DNA of 25,975 nt from a virus, in the IMG/VR virus record IMGVR_UViG_3300049456_000180, positions 1 through 25,975 of that record, one strand, 5' to 3'. Every line of letters begins with the position of its first letter. Within the stretch, counting starts at the first letter, position 1. The translations under genes were made by a program, and so were the position numbers. Of the stretch, positions 7,487 to 13,903 are shown one piece after another. The notes beneath the pieces are model-generated. The model did no database searches. It worked only from the letters and a program-made list of their open reading frames with translations, and had not been told where the DNA came from.

Positions 7487-7813
7487 ATGAAGAACTTCGT
7501 TCAGCGTGGCGACACGCTCACTCTTCCCGCACCTTACGACGTTACTTCCGGAAAAGGTGTTTTAGTTGGCTCGATATTTGGCGTGGCATCGGGAGACGTT
7601 CTCTCGGGCTTTGATGGCGAGTTCGATGTCGAAGGAGTCTTCGATTTAACGAAGGCGACAGGAGCAGTCACGCAAGGCGCGGCTCTCTATTGGGATGACA
7701 CCGCGAAGAATGTGACAACAACTTCGAGCGGAAACACCAAAATCGGAGTTGCTGTTGTGGCTGCGTTGTCGGGCGATGCGACGGCTCGAATCCGGCTGAA
7801 CGGAGCATTCTGA
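7487..7813 (+). CDS. DUF2190 family capsid-associated protein
   Basis: A 108-residue protein starting MKNFVQRGDTLTLPAPYDVT with an AAAGGA about ten bases upstream. The pattern 'G..L.LPAPYDVTSGKGVLVG', 'FDVEGVFDLTKATGAVTQGA' and 'LYWDD...NVTTT' is characteristic of DUF2190 proteins, small beta-rich proteins found beside capsid genes. Some members are thought to be capsid decoration or cement proteins, so that is the likely role. It lies three bases after the connector gene and is the last head gene in the operon. A structured, apparently non-coding stretch of 123 bp follows. Confidence 0.85.
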   Translation: MKNFVQRGDTLTLPAPYDVTSGKGVLVGSIFGVASGDVLSGFDGEFDVEGVFDLTKATGAVTQGAALYWDDTAKNVTTTSSGNTKIGVAVVAALSGDATARIRLNGAF

Positions 7814-7889
7814 ATTGGTGGCGAGCGTCTCCTGCGGTCGCGCGGTCCGACCGGGCATACCAAGCGATCTCCCGAGGCTCGCTGCCAAT
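7814..7889 (+). other. Foldable intergenic segment after the head operon
   Basis: ATTGGTGGCGAGC at 7814-7826 can pair along its full 13 bases with GCTCGCTGCCAAT at 7877-7889, using two adjacent G-U wobbles. Inside, CGGTCG at 7835-7840 pairs with CGACCG at 7848-7853. No open frame or T-tract explains the stretch, so a simple terminator is unlikely. A structured leader for the next genes or a small RNA are possibilities, neither demonstrated. Confidence 0.35.
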
Positions 7890-7936
7890 CGGTTACGGGC
7901 AAGATCGTATGGCCGCACCTTGTTTGGTTAATTGAA

Positions 7937-8116
7937 ATGGCACGCCGCGCAAGCACGTTTAGGCAACGGGACGTAACCCGCGCTCTTAAAGCGACGGTTG
8001 CGGCCGGTGTCGGCGTGCGTCGCGTCGAAATAGGCAAGGACGGTAAGATCGTTGTCATTACCGGCAGTCCGCAGGACGCGTCGTCGGCCGAGACAATTAA
8101 CGAGTGGGACAAATGA
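7937..8116 (+). CDS. Small hypothetical protein preceding the integrase
   Basis: ATG 7937 opens a 59-residue frame, MARRASTFRQRDVTRALKAT through to EWDK and TGA 8114-8116. The integrase ATG is at 8118, one base after this stop, which implies coupled expression. The layout (basic N-terminus, 'F.Q.D..RALKA...AG', then a short beta hairpin 'VRRVEIGKDGKIVVITG') recurs in small proteins found just upstream of phage integrases in alphaproteobacteria. Their function is unknown to me. An accessory role in recombination or in controlling integrase is plausible by position only. Confidence 0.7.
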   Translation: MARRASTFRQRDVTRALKATVAAGVGVRRVEIGKDGKIVVITGSPQDASSAETINEWDK

Positions 8117-8117
8117 A

Positions 8118-9200
8118 ATGAGGCGCCCTTATCGTCTTCCCCCATATGTCCATGGCTTTGCCGATCGTCACGGAAAGGCGCGGTACTATTTCCGGCGCGA
8201 AGGGTTTGCTCGTGTCGCATTGCCCGGGCTCCCTTGGTCTCCTGCCTTCATGGCGGCACACGAAGCGGCTATGGCGGGCGTGGAGGTGCGCAAAGCCATC
8301 GGTGTGAGTCGTACGTTGCCAGGCAGTGTGAACGCTGCGATCGTGGCCTACTATAATTCGGACGCCTTCCGTGTCGCGCTAAAGCCGACCACGCAAGGAA
8401 TGCGCCGCGCGATCCTAGAGCGCTTTCGCGTTGAGCATGGCGATAAGAGGATCGCGTTCGTGCAAACTCGGCACCTCGTGATCATATTGGCAACTAAGAA
8501 GCCATTCGCCGCCCGAAACTGGCTGAAGACGCTCCGCGGGCTTTTACAATTTGCCGTCGCAGCCGAATTACGCCCGGACGACCCGACGCATGGGATCAAG
8601 CTCGCGCGTGTTAAGAGCGATGGAATCCACACATGGACCGAAGGCCAAATCGAGACGTTTGAGGCCAAGCACAAACCTGGCACTAGGGCCCGTCTGGCGT
8701 TTGCCCTTCTGCTTTACACGGCGCAGCGCCGCGGCGATGTCATTCGCATGGGTCGACAGCATGTTCGGGAAGGCGAAATCGCTGTGCGGCAGGAAAAGAC
8801 CGGTTCGCGTTTATTGATACCGATACACGCTGAACTCCAATCCGCACTCGACAATTGGCCAAGCGAGCATCTGACGTTCCTTACAACAGAACGTGGTGAG
8901 CCGTTCACTGCGGCGGGTTTTGGCAATTGGTTTCGCGATCAGTGCAACGCAGCTGGGCTTCCGAAGGCCTGCAGTGCCCACGGTCTACGTAAGGCCGCGT
9001 GCAGACGCCTCGCTGAGGCCGGGTGCACCGCGCATCAGATTGCCGCGATAAGTGGCCATGTGAGCCTTTTAGAGGTGCAACGGTACACGAAGGCGGCAGA
9101 TCAAGCACAGATGGCCCGCGACGCTATGAGAACTATGTCGGAACAAACGAGAACATCCATTGGCAAACCAGGCCGACGGGTTTGCCAAAATGAGGGCTAA
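8118..9200 (+). CDS. int: Tyrosine recombinase / phage integrase
   Basis: 360 residues from ATG 8118. All catalytic residues of tyrosine recombinases are visible: Arg about 204 in TAQRRGDV, Lys about 227 in RQEKTGSRL, His and Arg about 288/291 in SAHGLRK, His about 314 in ISGHVSLLEVQ, and the nucleophile Tyr about 323 in RYTKAA. The N-terminal 80 residues correspond to the arm-binding/core-binding region of short alphaproteobacterial phage integrases. It cuts and rejoins DNA at att sites to insert or excise the island. The gene ends 32 bp from the 3' end of a convergent tRNA-Arg gene, the classic integrase-tRNA arrangement, so the island's right boundary is inside or beside that tRNA. An in-frame start upstream at 8052 would overlap the small gene and is less likely. 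Confidence 0.93.
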   Translation: MRRPYRLPPYVHGFADRHGKARYYFRREGFARVALPGLPWSPAFMAAHEAAMAGVEVRKAIGVSRTLPGSVNAAIVAYYNSDAFRVALKPTTQGMRRAILERFRVEHGDKRIAFVQTRHLVIILATKKPFAARNWLKTLRGLLQFAVAAELRPDDPTHGIKLARVKSDGIHTWTEGQIETFEAKHKPGTRARLAFALLLYTAQRRGDVIRMGRQHVREGEIAVRQEKTGSRLLIPIHAELQSALDNWPSEHLTFLTTERGEPFTAAGFGNWFRDQCNAAGLPKACSAHGLRKAACRRLAEAGCTAHQIAAISGHVSLLEVQRYTKAADQAQMARDAMRTMSEQTRTSIGKPGRRVCQNEG

Positions 9201-9232
9201 GGCATTGAAGAATATGCGTTTGCGTTTAACGA

Positions 9233-9309
9233 TGGCGACCCCGATTGGATTCGAACCAACGACCTACAGATTAGGAATCTGCCGCTCTATCCTGCTGAGC
9301 TACGGGGTC
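9233..9309 (-). tRNA. tRNA-Arg (anticodon CCT), probable attachment site
   Basis: Reading the minus strand from 9309, the acceptor GACCCCG pairs with CGGGGTC, followed by G73 and an encoded CCA (9233-9235). The D arm GTAGCTCAGC, the anticodon stem GCAGA/TCTGT closing the loop TTCCTAA (anticodon CCT, reading AGG), and the T loop GGTTCGAATCC are all present; total 77 bases. The 3' end faces the integrase gene, so the 3' half is the likely attB/attR core. No second copy of this 3' segment is present in the window, so the other att site should lie to the left, beyond the IS630 fragment. Confidence 0.93.
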
Positions 9310-9341
9310 TTCAAGGGGTTAGGGGGGAAACGCTAGATCAT

Positions 9342-9388
9342 TTGTCTCCGCATTGTCTCACATCCGAAAGTTTGTCAGTAGTTGTCTA
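9342..9388. repeat. Four TTGTC direct repeats beside the tRNA
   Basis: TTGTCTC at 9342 and 9353, TTGTCAG at 9372 and TTGTCTA at 9382 lie in the same orientation with start-to-start spacings of 11, 19 and 10 bp, roughly one or two helical turns. They occupy the gap between the 5' end of the tRNA and the next gene. They could be protein-binding sites, for example integrase arm sites or a tRNA upstream element; short motifs can also recur by chance. Confidence 0.35.
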
Positions 9389-9438
9389 TCCGAGCCTCGC
9401 TCGGTTGAGAACTGAGGGCAGGCTGTGCGGCCTGCGAA

Positions 9439-9660
9439 TTAGTGAATAGCATTGGTCGTTCGATAGCCCGCAGCGCGATGCCTCGCGATCCGCAGTTGCA
9501 GAAGCTTACGAACGTCGTTCTTTCCCAGCGACTCGCCGTCATTGTTGAACCGAGATACCGCGAGGTCGAGGACAAACTGGGATATGATCGCCGCCTCCTC
9601 GCCACCGGCATCTCCGAGTAGCTCAACGGCGTCCTTCAACTCTTCGATGCTAAGCTGCAT
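9439..9660 (-). CDS. Small hypothetical protein
   Basis: A 73-residue frame from ATG 9660, selected because GGAG stands eight bases upstream; an in-frame GTG at 9669 has no such site. It begins MQLSIEELKDAVELLGDAGG and continues with helical, charged segments (EEAAIISQFVLDLAVSRFNN). No membrane segment or known motif is seen. It lies between the tRNA and the VirD4-like gene, on the strand of the latter, 167 bp beyond its stop. Helical composition and the ribosome-binding site support a real gene, but no family is recognised. Confidence 0.5.
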   Translation of the reverse strand: MQLSIEELKDAVELLGDAGGEEAAIISQFVLDLAVSRFNNDGESLGKNDVRKLLQLRIARHRAAGYRTTNAIH

Positions 9661-9827
9661 GGCTCGCACTCCGTTGGCGGGGTAACCTCCGACAGATTGT
9701 TCGAACCATCAAAACGCGTCAACCAAAAACACTTTTGCCGTCCAAGTTGCCGGCGAGATACGCTGTACTTGGTTGCCAGATAGGGCCTCACGAGTCTCGG
9801 GCTTTTGGCTCGGGACCAAGTCCGCGT

Positions 9828-10997
9828 CTAGGGCGTAAGCGTCGTGGCGCTGAAGGGCTTGGAAGGCTCGCCGTCGATCATGAGTCGCAAATAGATGTGG
9901 TGATTGGGCAAACGGATGAGATTCTCGGCAGCGAACACCGGCTCGAACTCCCGTGCGAGGTAGGAGGCGTCTTCGGCCCCCACTCGAAACGAAATGAGTG
10001 TGCCGGCATTTCCAAGAACCGCACGGCGAACGTCCGGTTCAAGTTGATGGAAATACTGGTGGGCAAGAACAAGTCCGATCCCGTATTTACGCAGCTCGGC
10101 CGTCATATTGGCGACGCTTAAAGTCGTGAAGGTCTGGAATTCATCGATGTAGACGTAGAAGGGTCGCCGCTGATCTTCTGGACGGGAAGCCCGGCTGAAG
10201 GCCCCCAGCGAAATCGCCGTCAAGATCAACCCACCGGCAAGACCGGCGCTATCGGCGCCGATCTGTCCTTTGGCGAGATTCACGATGAGAATTTTGCCTT
10301 CGTCCATGAGCTGGCGGAAGCGCAAAGGTCGTTCCGGTTCGACGAAAAAACGGTATAGGCGCCGGTCGGCCAGAAAGGCCCCGACCTTGTTCTGAATTGG
10401 CGCGATCGCTTCCGCCTGATAGCGATAAGTGTATTTCGGATACTCGGTGCGCCAGAATATACGAACCTGCTCATTGGCCGTATTGGCGAGGACACGCTGC
10501 CGGAATGATTTGTCCGCATAGAGGCGAAGAATGTCGGCGAAGTTCGCCTCCGGAAAGTCCAAGAGCGCGAGCAGGGTGTTGCGCAGGATATGTTCCATGC
10601 GCTGGCCCCATGCGTTGGGCCACATCTTCTCAAAGAGTTCCATGATGCCCGAAGAGACGAGGCTCCGCCGTTCGGGCGAGACATGGGTGAGCGGATTGTA
10701 TCCGTAAGGCTGCGCCGGATCGGGAAGATTGACATAGACAAGATCGTGCTGACGCCAGGGCGGAACCCGTGCTACAACCCGCGCCGCCAGATCGCCATGG
10801 GGGTCGATGAGCGCACAGCCGCGCCCTGCCGTTACATCCTGCTCAAAGAGAGTCTCGAGCAACGTCGATTTTCCCGTTCCGGTCTTACCGATCACATGCA
10901 TATGGGCAAGCCGGTCGGCTTGTTTGATGCCGAACGGAGTGTGTCTGGCTCGCGCATTCGTAACGGCGAAATACGAAACGGTGTGATCGTGCTCCAT
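9828..10997 (-). CDS. VirD4/TraG-type (HerA-like) conjugative transfer ATPase
   Basis: A 389-residue protein with Walker A GKTGTGKST at residues 37-45 and Walker B FYVYIDEFQTF at about 280-290. The N-terminal segment HTPFGIKQADRLAHMHVIGK and the C-terminal TAELRKYGIGLVLAHQYFHQ with ISFRVGAEDASYLAREFEP fit the soluble type IV secretion/conjugative DNA-transfer ATPases. Such ATPases form rings that move DNA or present substrates to a secretion channel. Unlike classical VirD4 it has no N-terminal membrane helices, which is usual for this shorter group. No relaxase or channel genes are nearby, so any transfer would need partners elsewhere. It lies downstream of parB, separated by a terminator, on the same strand. 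Confidence 0.85.
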   Translation of the reverse strand: MEHDHTVSYFAVTNARARHTPFGIKQADRLAHMHVIGKTGTGKSTLLETLFEQDVTAGRGCALIDPHGDLAARVVARVPPWRQHDLVYVNLPDPAQPYGYNPLTHVSPERRSLVSSGIMELFEKMWPNAWGQRMEHILRNTLLALLDFPEANFADILRLYADKSFRQRVLANTANEQVRIFWRTEYPKYTYRYQAEAIAPIQNKVGAFLADRRLYRFFVEPERPLRFRQLMDEGKILIVNLAKGQIGADSAGLAGGLILTAISLGAFSRASRPEDQRRPFYVYIDEFQTFTTLSVANMTAELRKYGIGLVLAHQYFHQLEPDVRRAVLGNAGTLISFRVGAEDASYLAREFEPVFAAENLIRLPNHHIYLRLMIDGEPSKPFSATTLTP

Positions 10998-11084
10998 CCT
11001 CCGAAGCTACGCGCATGGCGCGCAAAATCAGGACGTGAGAAAGATCGGTGCCCGGACCATTCTTTATCTTGGATGAGGATCGAC

Positions 11085-11114
11085 AAAAAAAGACCGGCAC
11101 GTAGAGTGCCGGCC
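11085..11114 (-). terminator. Intrinsic terminator after parB-like gene
   Basis: On the minus strand GGCCGGCAC (11114-11106) pairs with GTGCCGGTC (11100-11092), nine pairs with one G-U, around a five-base loop, followed by seven T residues (11091-11085). It begins ten bases after the parB-like stop and would end that transcript before the VirD4-like gene. Confidence 0.85.
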
Positions 11115-11123
11115 CAGTCTTAC

Positions 11124-13022
11124 TCATTCAGCCATCGCCGCTGCCCTAACATCATCCCTTGAACCATCGTTCGCCACAGGAGTTCTTAGCGGTTCCGGAA
11201 TCCACCGGCTCTCGCCAAGGAGCGTCTCCGCGCTCTCGCTCATCTGGCTCTTCTTAAGGTCCTCAAGGCGCTGCGCCGCTTCAGGCGATGCGCCTTCGGA
11301 AACGGCTTTCGTGATCTGATCCTTCGTCACGCGGTCGAAGAATCCTACCGCCGTGGGTCGCCACCAATCGGCCATGTCGAGCGAAATCGCACGGGCGAGG
11401 ACGTCGGCATGGGCGAAACGTTCTCTCCCTGCTTCTCGCCGGTGAACCGCATCGACTGTCACCGCGGTGCAATACGCAAGAAGTTCAAGACGGAGGGAAG
11501 GCTCCATCTGTTCCAACCAAACCCAGAGTTCCGCTCTTTCGGGCAGACGCTCAAGCCATCGGTTGTGCCGGGCAAGGAGCGCCTCCGCCGCTTTGCTCTG
11601 GCCCACTGTCTGGGAGAACTTCCCGAGGTCTACGAGCGTGGGTGTTATCTCAGCGCAGCCCTCGCCATGCCCGTGGAAGAAAATGCGTACCACGAGTGCG
11701 TGAAGCAGCACGACAAGCGCCCACTCCGGCTGGCCCGCAAGAACTTCCCGCAAGGCCGCCGTCCGGTGCGCCGACAGATCGACGAGGAGCGATTCCGAAT
11801 ACCCGTTGGAAGTTTTTTCGTTCGTGGCGGCCTGAGTCTCAGACCGCCGCGTGCTTTCTCCCGCCGGCTCTCGTTCTTCCGGCTTCACAAGCCCGCGATC
11901 GGCTTGCAGATTGCCGTCATAGCCGAGGCTAATCACAACTCCGGCGTGGCTCTTTTCTTCTTCCGGCCAGACTTCTTTCCTGGCCCGAAGCGAATCTAGT
12001 TCGACCGATACGCGGTCGAGCTCGGTAGAGGCCCCATCGTCTTCTTCGTCCTCGATCGCGGCCACAAGCTCGTCATAGCGCTCGCACAGAACGTTGAGAC
12101 GGGCTTCCTCTTCATCGGCGAGTGTGACCTCAGTCATCTTGATCCGGCCGAAGCGAGAGAGATGGTTGAAGTCGGTCTCTTGCATGATTTCCACCCAGCC
12201 CCAGCCGTCGGTTTTGACCGTTTCCGCCTCCGCTTGAAGCTTCTCTGCCACCAGGCGGTCGAGAAGCTGACTGTCCGTGAAATACCCCTCGTCTTCGGGC
12301 TGGAAGAGATCGCGGACGATGATGCCGCCCGCTTCCTCGTATGCTTTGGCCCCGATGAATCGGGCCCTCCTATCCCCACCTTCCACATGCGACTTGGTGA
12401 GGAAGCGCCGGATCGCTTGGGGCGAGGAATCCCCATAGGGGTTCTCGAACCAGAATTCCTCCTGTGCCTTGCGATCGTCCGAGATCGTGAAGGCCATGAG
12501 TTGTTCAAGCGTCATCGCACCCAAACGGTATTCCGCCACCAGACGCGAGGAGACCGTGGCAAGCTTCAGGCGCTGAAGCACGATGGTCGCCGAGAGGCCA
12601 AACCGGGCCGCAATGTCCTCGGTGGGGAGGCCTTCCTTCTGAAGCTTGGCGAAAGCATCGAACTGATCGGCCGGATGCAGCGGAGCCCGGATGATGTTCT
12701 CGGCCAGGGAGACTTCCGTTGAATCTCCGTCTCGCTGATTCTCCAGAATCAGACACGGAACCGGGTGATCGCGGGCGATCTTCTTGCGCTTTGCGAGAAG
12801 CTTGAGCGCCGCAAGCCGCCTTCCGCCGGCGACGACTTCGTAGGTGTTCGGTTCGACGGCGTTAGGATTCTCCTCCTGCCGCACGATAAGGTTTTCAAGA
12901 ATGCCCATCGACTCGATGCTTGCGGCCATCTGTTCGATGTCCGCCAGCGGTTCGGTCTTCCGGATGTTGGCCTTGGACCGCTTCAATTGGCAAAGCGGAA
13001 TCGTCATGAGCTGGTTGCCCAT
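11124..13022 (-). CDS. ParB/RepB/Spo0J-type partition protein (long form)
   Basis: A 632-residue protein with AGGAG seven bases before ATG 13022. The N-terminal ParB domain is clear: IPLCQLKRSKANIRK, VVAGGRRLAALK at about residue 65 (the ParB/Srx box I, CTP-binding in canonical ParB), VSLAENIIRAPLHPADQF (box II), then a helix-turn-helix EDIAARFGLSATIVLQRLKL. Canonical ParB is about 300 residues; here residues about 200-630 form an additional acidic, partly coiled domain (ERYDELVAAIEDEEDDGAST). Long ParB-like proteins of this kind occur on plasmids and integrative elements. No ParA neighbour is present, so it may be a nuclease-type or regulatory ParB rather than part of a segregation system. 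A 13-bp palindrome lies 49 bp upstream of its start. Confidence 0.88.
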   Translation of the reverse strand: MGNQLMTIPLCQLKRSKANIRKTEPLADIEQMAASIESMGILENLIVRQEENPNAVEPNTYEVVAGGRRLAALKLLAKRKKIARDHPVPCLILENQRDGDSTEVSLAENIIRAPLHPADQFDAFAKLQKEGLPTEDIAARFGLSATIVLQRLKLATVSSRLVAEYRLGAMTLEQLMAFTISDDRKAQEEFWFENPYGDSSPQAIRRFLTKSHVEGGDRRARFIGAKAYEEAGGIIVRDLFQPEDEGYFTDSQLLDRLVAEKLQAEAETVKTDGWGWVEIMQETDFNHLSRFGRIKMTEVTLADEEEARLNVLCERYDELVAAIEDEEDDGASTELDRVSVELDSLRARKEVWPEEEKSHAGVVISLGYDGNLQADRGLVKPEEREPAGESTRRSETQAATNEKTSNGYSESLLVDLSAHRTAALREVLAGQPEWALVVLLHALVVRIFFHGHGEGCAEITPTLVDLGKFSQTVGQSKAAEALLARHNRWLERLPERAELWVWLEQMEPSLRLELLAYCTAVTVDAVHRREAGRERFAHADVLARAISLDMADWWRPTAVGFFDRVTKDQITKAVSEGASPEAAQRLEDLKKSQMSESAETLLGESRWIPEPLRTPVANDGSRDDVRAAAMAE

Positions 13023-13070
13023 CGTCGTTCTCCTGATTGTTAGAGATGGTTGGAAGCGTCACGCGGGCCG

Positions 13071-13083
13071 CCGGTACTACCGG
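13071..13083. promoter_or_regulatory. 13-bp palindrome upstream of parB-like gene
   Basis: CCGGTA-C-TACCGG is a perfect palindrome in the 246-bp gap between the parB-like gene (minus) and the ParD-like antitoxin (plus). Position suits an operator or a parS-like site for the divergent genes. I do not recognise it as a known parS. The rest of the gap shows no gene. Confidence 0.4.
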
Positions 13084-13256
13084 ATGGGCTAACGCAGTGA
13101 CACCGATATGGACCTGCAAAGAACAGGTTCCGCATCCATGGTCGCGAAAGTTTGGTGCCGGGGATAGACGTGGAAATGATCGGAAAAAAGAGCATTACGT
13201 GACGCAAGGGCTTGCGCCGCGCGTCTGGGACATGGTGTCTCGAGAGGGCGCTATGC

Positions 13257-13262
13257 TATACT
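13257..13262 (+). promoter_or_regulatory. Putative -10 element of the toxin-antitoxin operon
   Basis: TATACT lies six bases before ATG 13269. If used, transcription would start at or next to the ATG, giving a leaderless mRNA; consistent with this, no Shine-Dalgarno sequence precedes the antitoxin. No convincing -35 hexamer is visible at the usual spacing. Confidence 0.35.
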
Positions 13263-13268
13263 GTCGAT

Positions 13269-13523
13269 ATGAACCAGAAACCCACAATTACGCTTTCAGA
13301 GGACGCTCAGGCGCTGGCAGAGAAGCGTGCGCGCGAAGAAGGTTTCGATTCAGTCGATGCTTATATCGACGCTCTGATCGAAGAGGATGGGCAGACCGGG
13401 ACAATCCGGGGCTGGATGCGCGAACGTCTTGAACAGGGCATCGGTTCTCCAACAGCAGGTGAGCTTACCGAAAGCAAATTGCAGCGCCTCGTCGGCGAAG
13501 GCATCGCCCGCGTCTCGCGCTAG
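13269..13523 (+). CDS. ParD-like ribbon-helix-helix antitoxin
   Basis: An 84-residue protein from ATG 13269. PTITLSEDAQALAEKRAREEGFDSVDAYIDALI has the beta-helix-helix pattern of ParD/CopG antitoxins at residues 4-40, and the C-terminal part (IRGWMRERLEQGIGSPTAGE) matches the flexible toxin-binding tail of ParD. It neutralises the ParE toxin encoded three bases downstream and, by analogy with the family, represses the operon with it. Such pairs stabilise mobile elements by killing cells that lose them. The upstream -10 sits so close to the ATG that a leaderless transcript is possible. Confidence 0.88.
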   Translation: MNQKPTITLSEDAQALAEKRAREEGFDSVDAYIDALIEEDGQTGTIRGWMRERLEQGIGSPTAGELTESKLQRLVGEGIARVSR

Positions 13524-13526
13524 GGC

Positions 13527-13841
13527 ATGATCCGCCGGATCACCACGACCGAGGCGGCGGATGCTGATATCCGTGACATCGCGACCTACATTGCCTTCGA
13601 TAACGAGCACGCCTCCAGGAAATTTGGAGCGGAATTATGGGAGAGTTTTCAACGGATCGCCGAAAATCCAGAAATCGGCCATATTGTTGCGGAGTTTAAC
13701 GAACTCCGTGTATTGCGTGTCTCGAACCGATTTCGGAGATACTTGGTCTTCTACCGTTCTCTCGACGCTGAGACCGTGGAGGTCGTCCGCGTCCTTCATG
13801 GCGCTCGCGACATCACATTACTGGTTCGCGACATCCCCTGA
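13527..13841 (+). CDS. ParE/RelE-superfamily toxin
   Basis: A 104-residue protein with the ParE layout: ITTTEAADADIRDIATYIAF (first strand and helix), then RVLRVSNRFRRYLVFYRSLD and VEVVRVLHGARDI, the 'Y.VFY' and 'V.VLHG.RD' signatures of ParE. ParE toxins poison DNA gyrase, whereas RelE members cut mRNA; the C-terminal signature favours ParE. ATG 13527 follows the antitoxin stop by three bases, so both are translated from one mRNA with antitoxin first. The gene is full length for the family (about 95-105 residues) with no evident damage. Confidence 0.9.
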   Translation: MIRRITTTEAADADIRDIATYIAFDNEHASRKFGAELWESFQRIAENPEIGHIVAEFNELRVLRVSNRFRRYLVFYRSLDAETVEVVRVLHGARDITLLVRDIP

Positions 13842-13903
13842 AGCTGGAGCTAGGCCCCATGGAAAGCCGTCACACGCCGATCGTTCTTGATACTGGAAAG
13901 ATG

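Noticed and set aside
9735-10121. Plus-strand frame opposite the end of the VirD4-like gene
   Set aside because: It overlaps the conserved C-terminal part of the ATPase and shows no motif of its own.
11409-11999. 196-codon plus-strand frame opposite the parB-like gene
   Set aside because: Antisense to the continuous 632-residue ParB-like frame; basic, Pro/Arg-rich composition without known domains.
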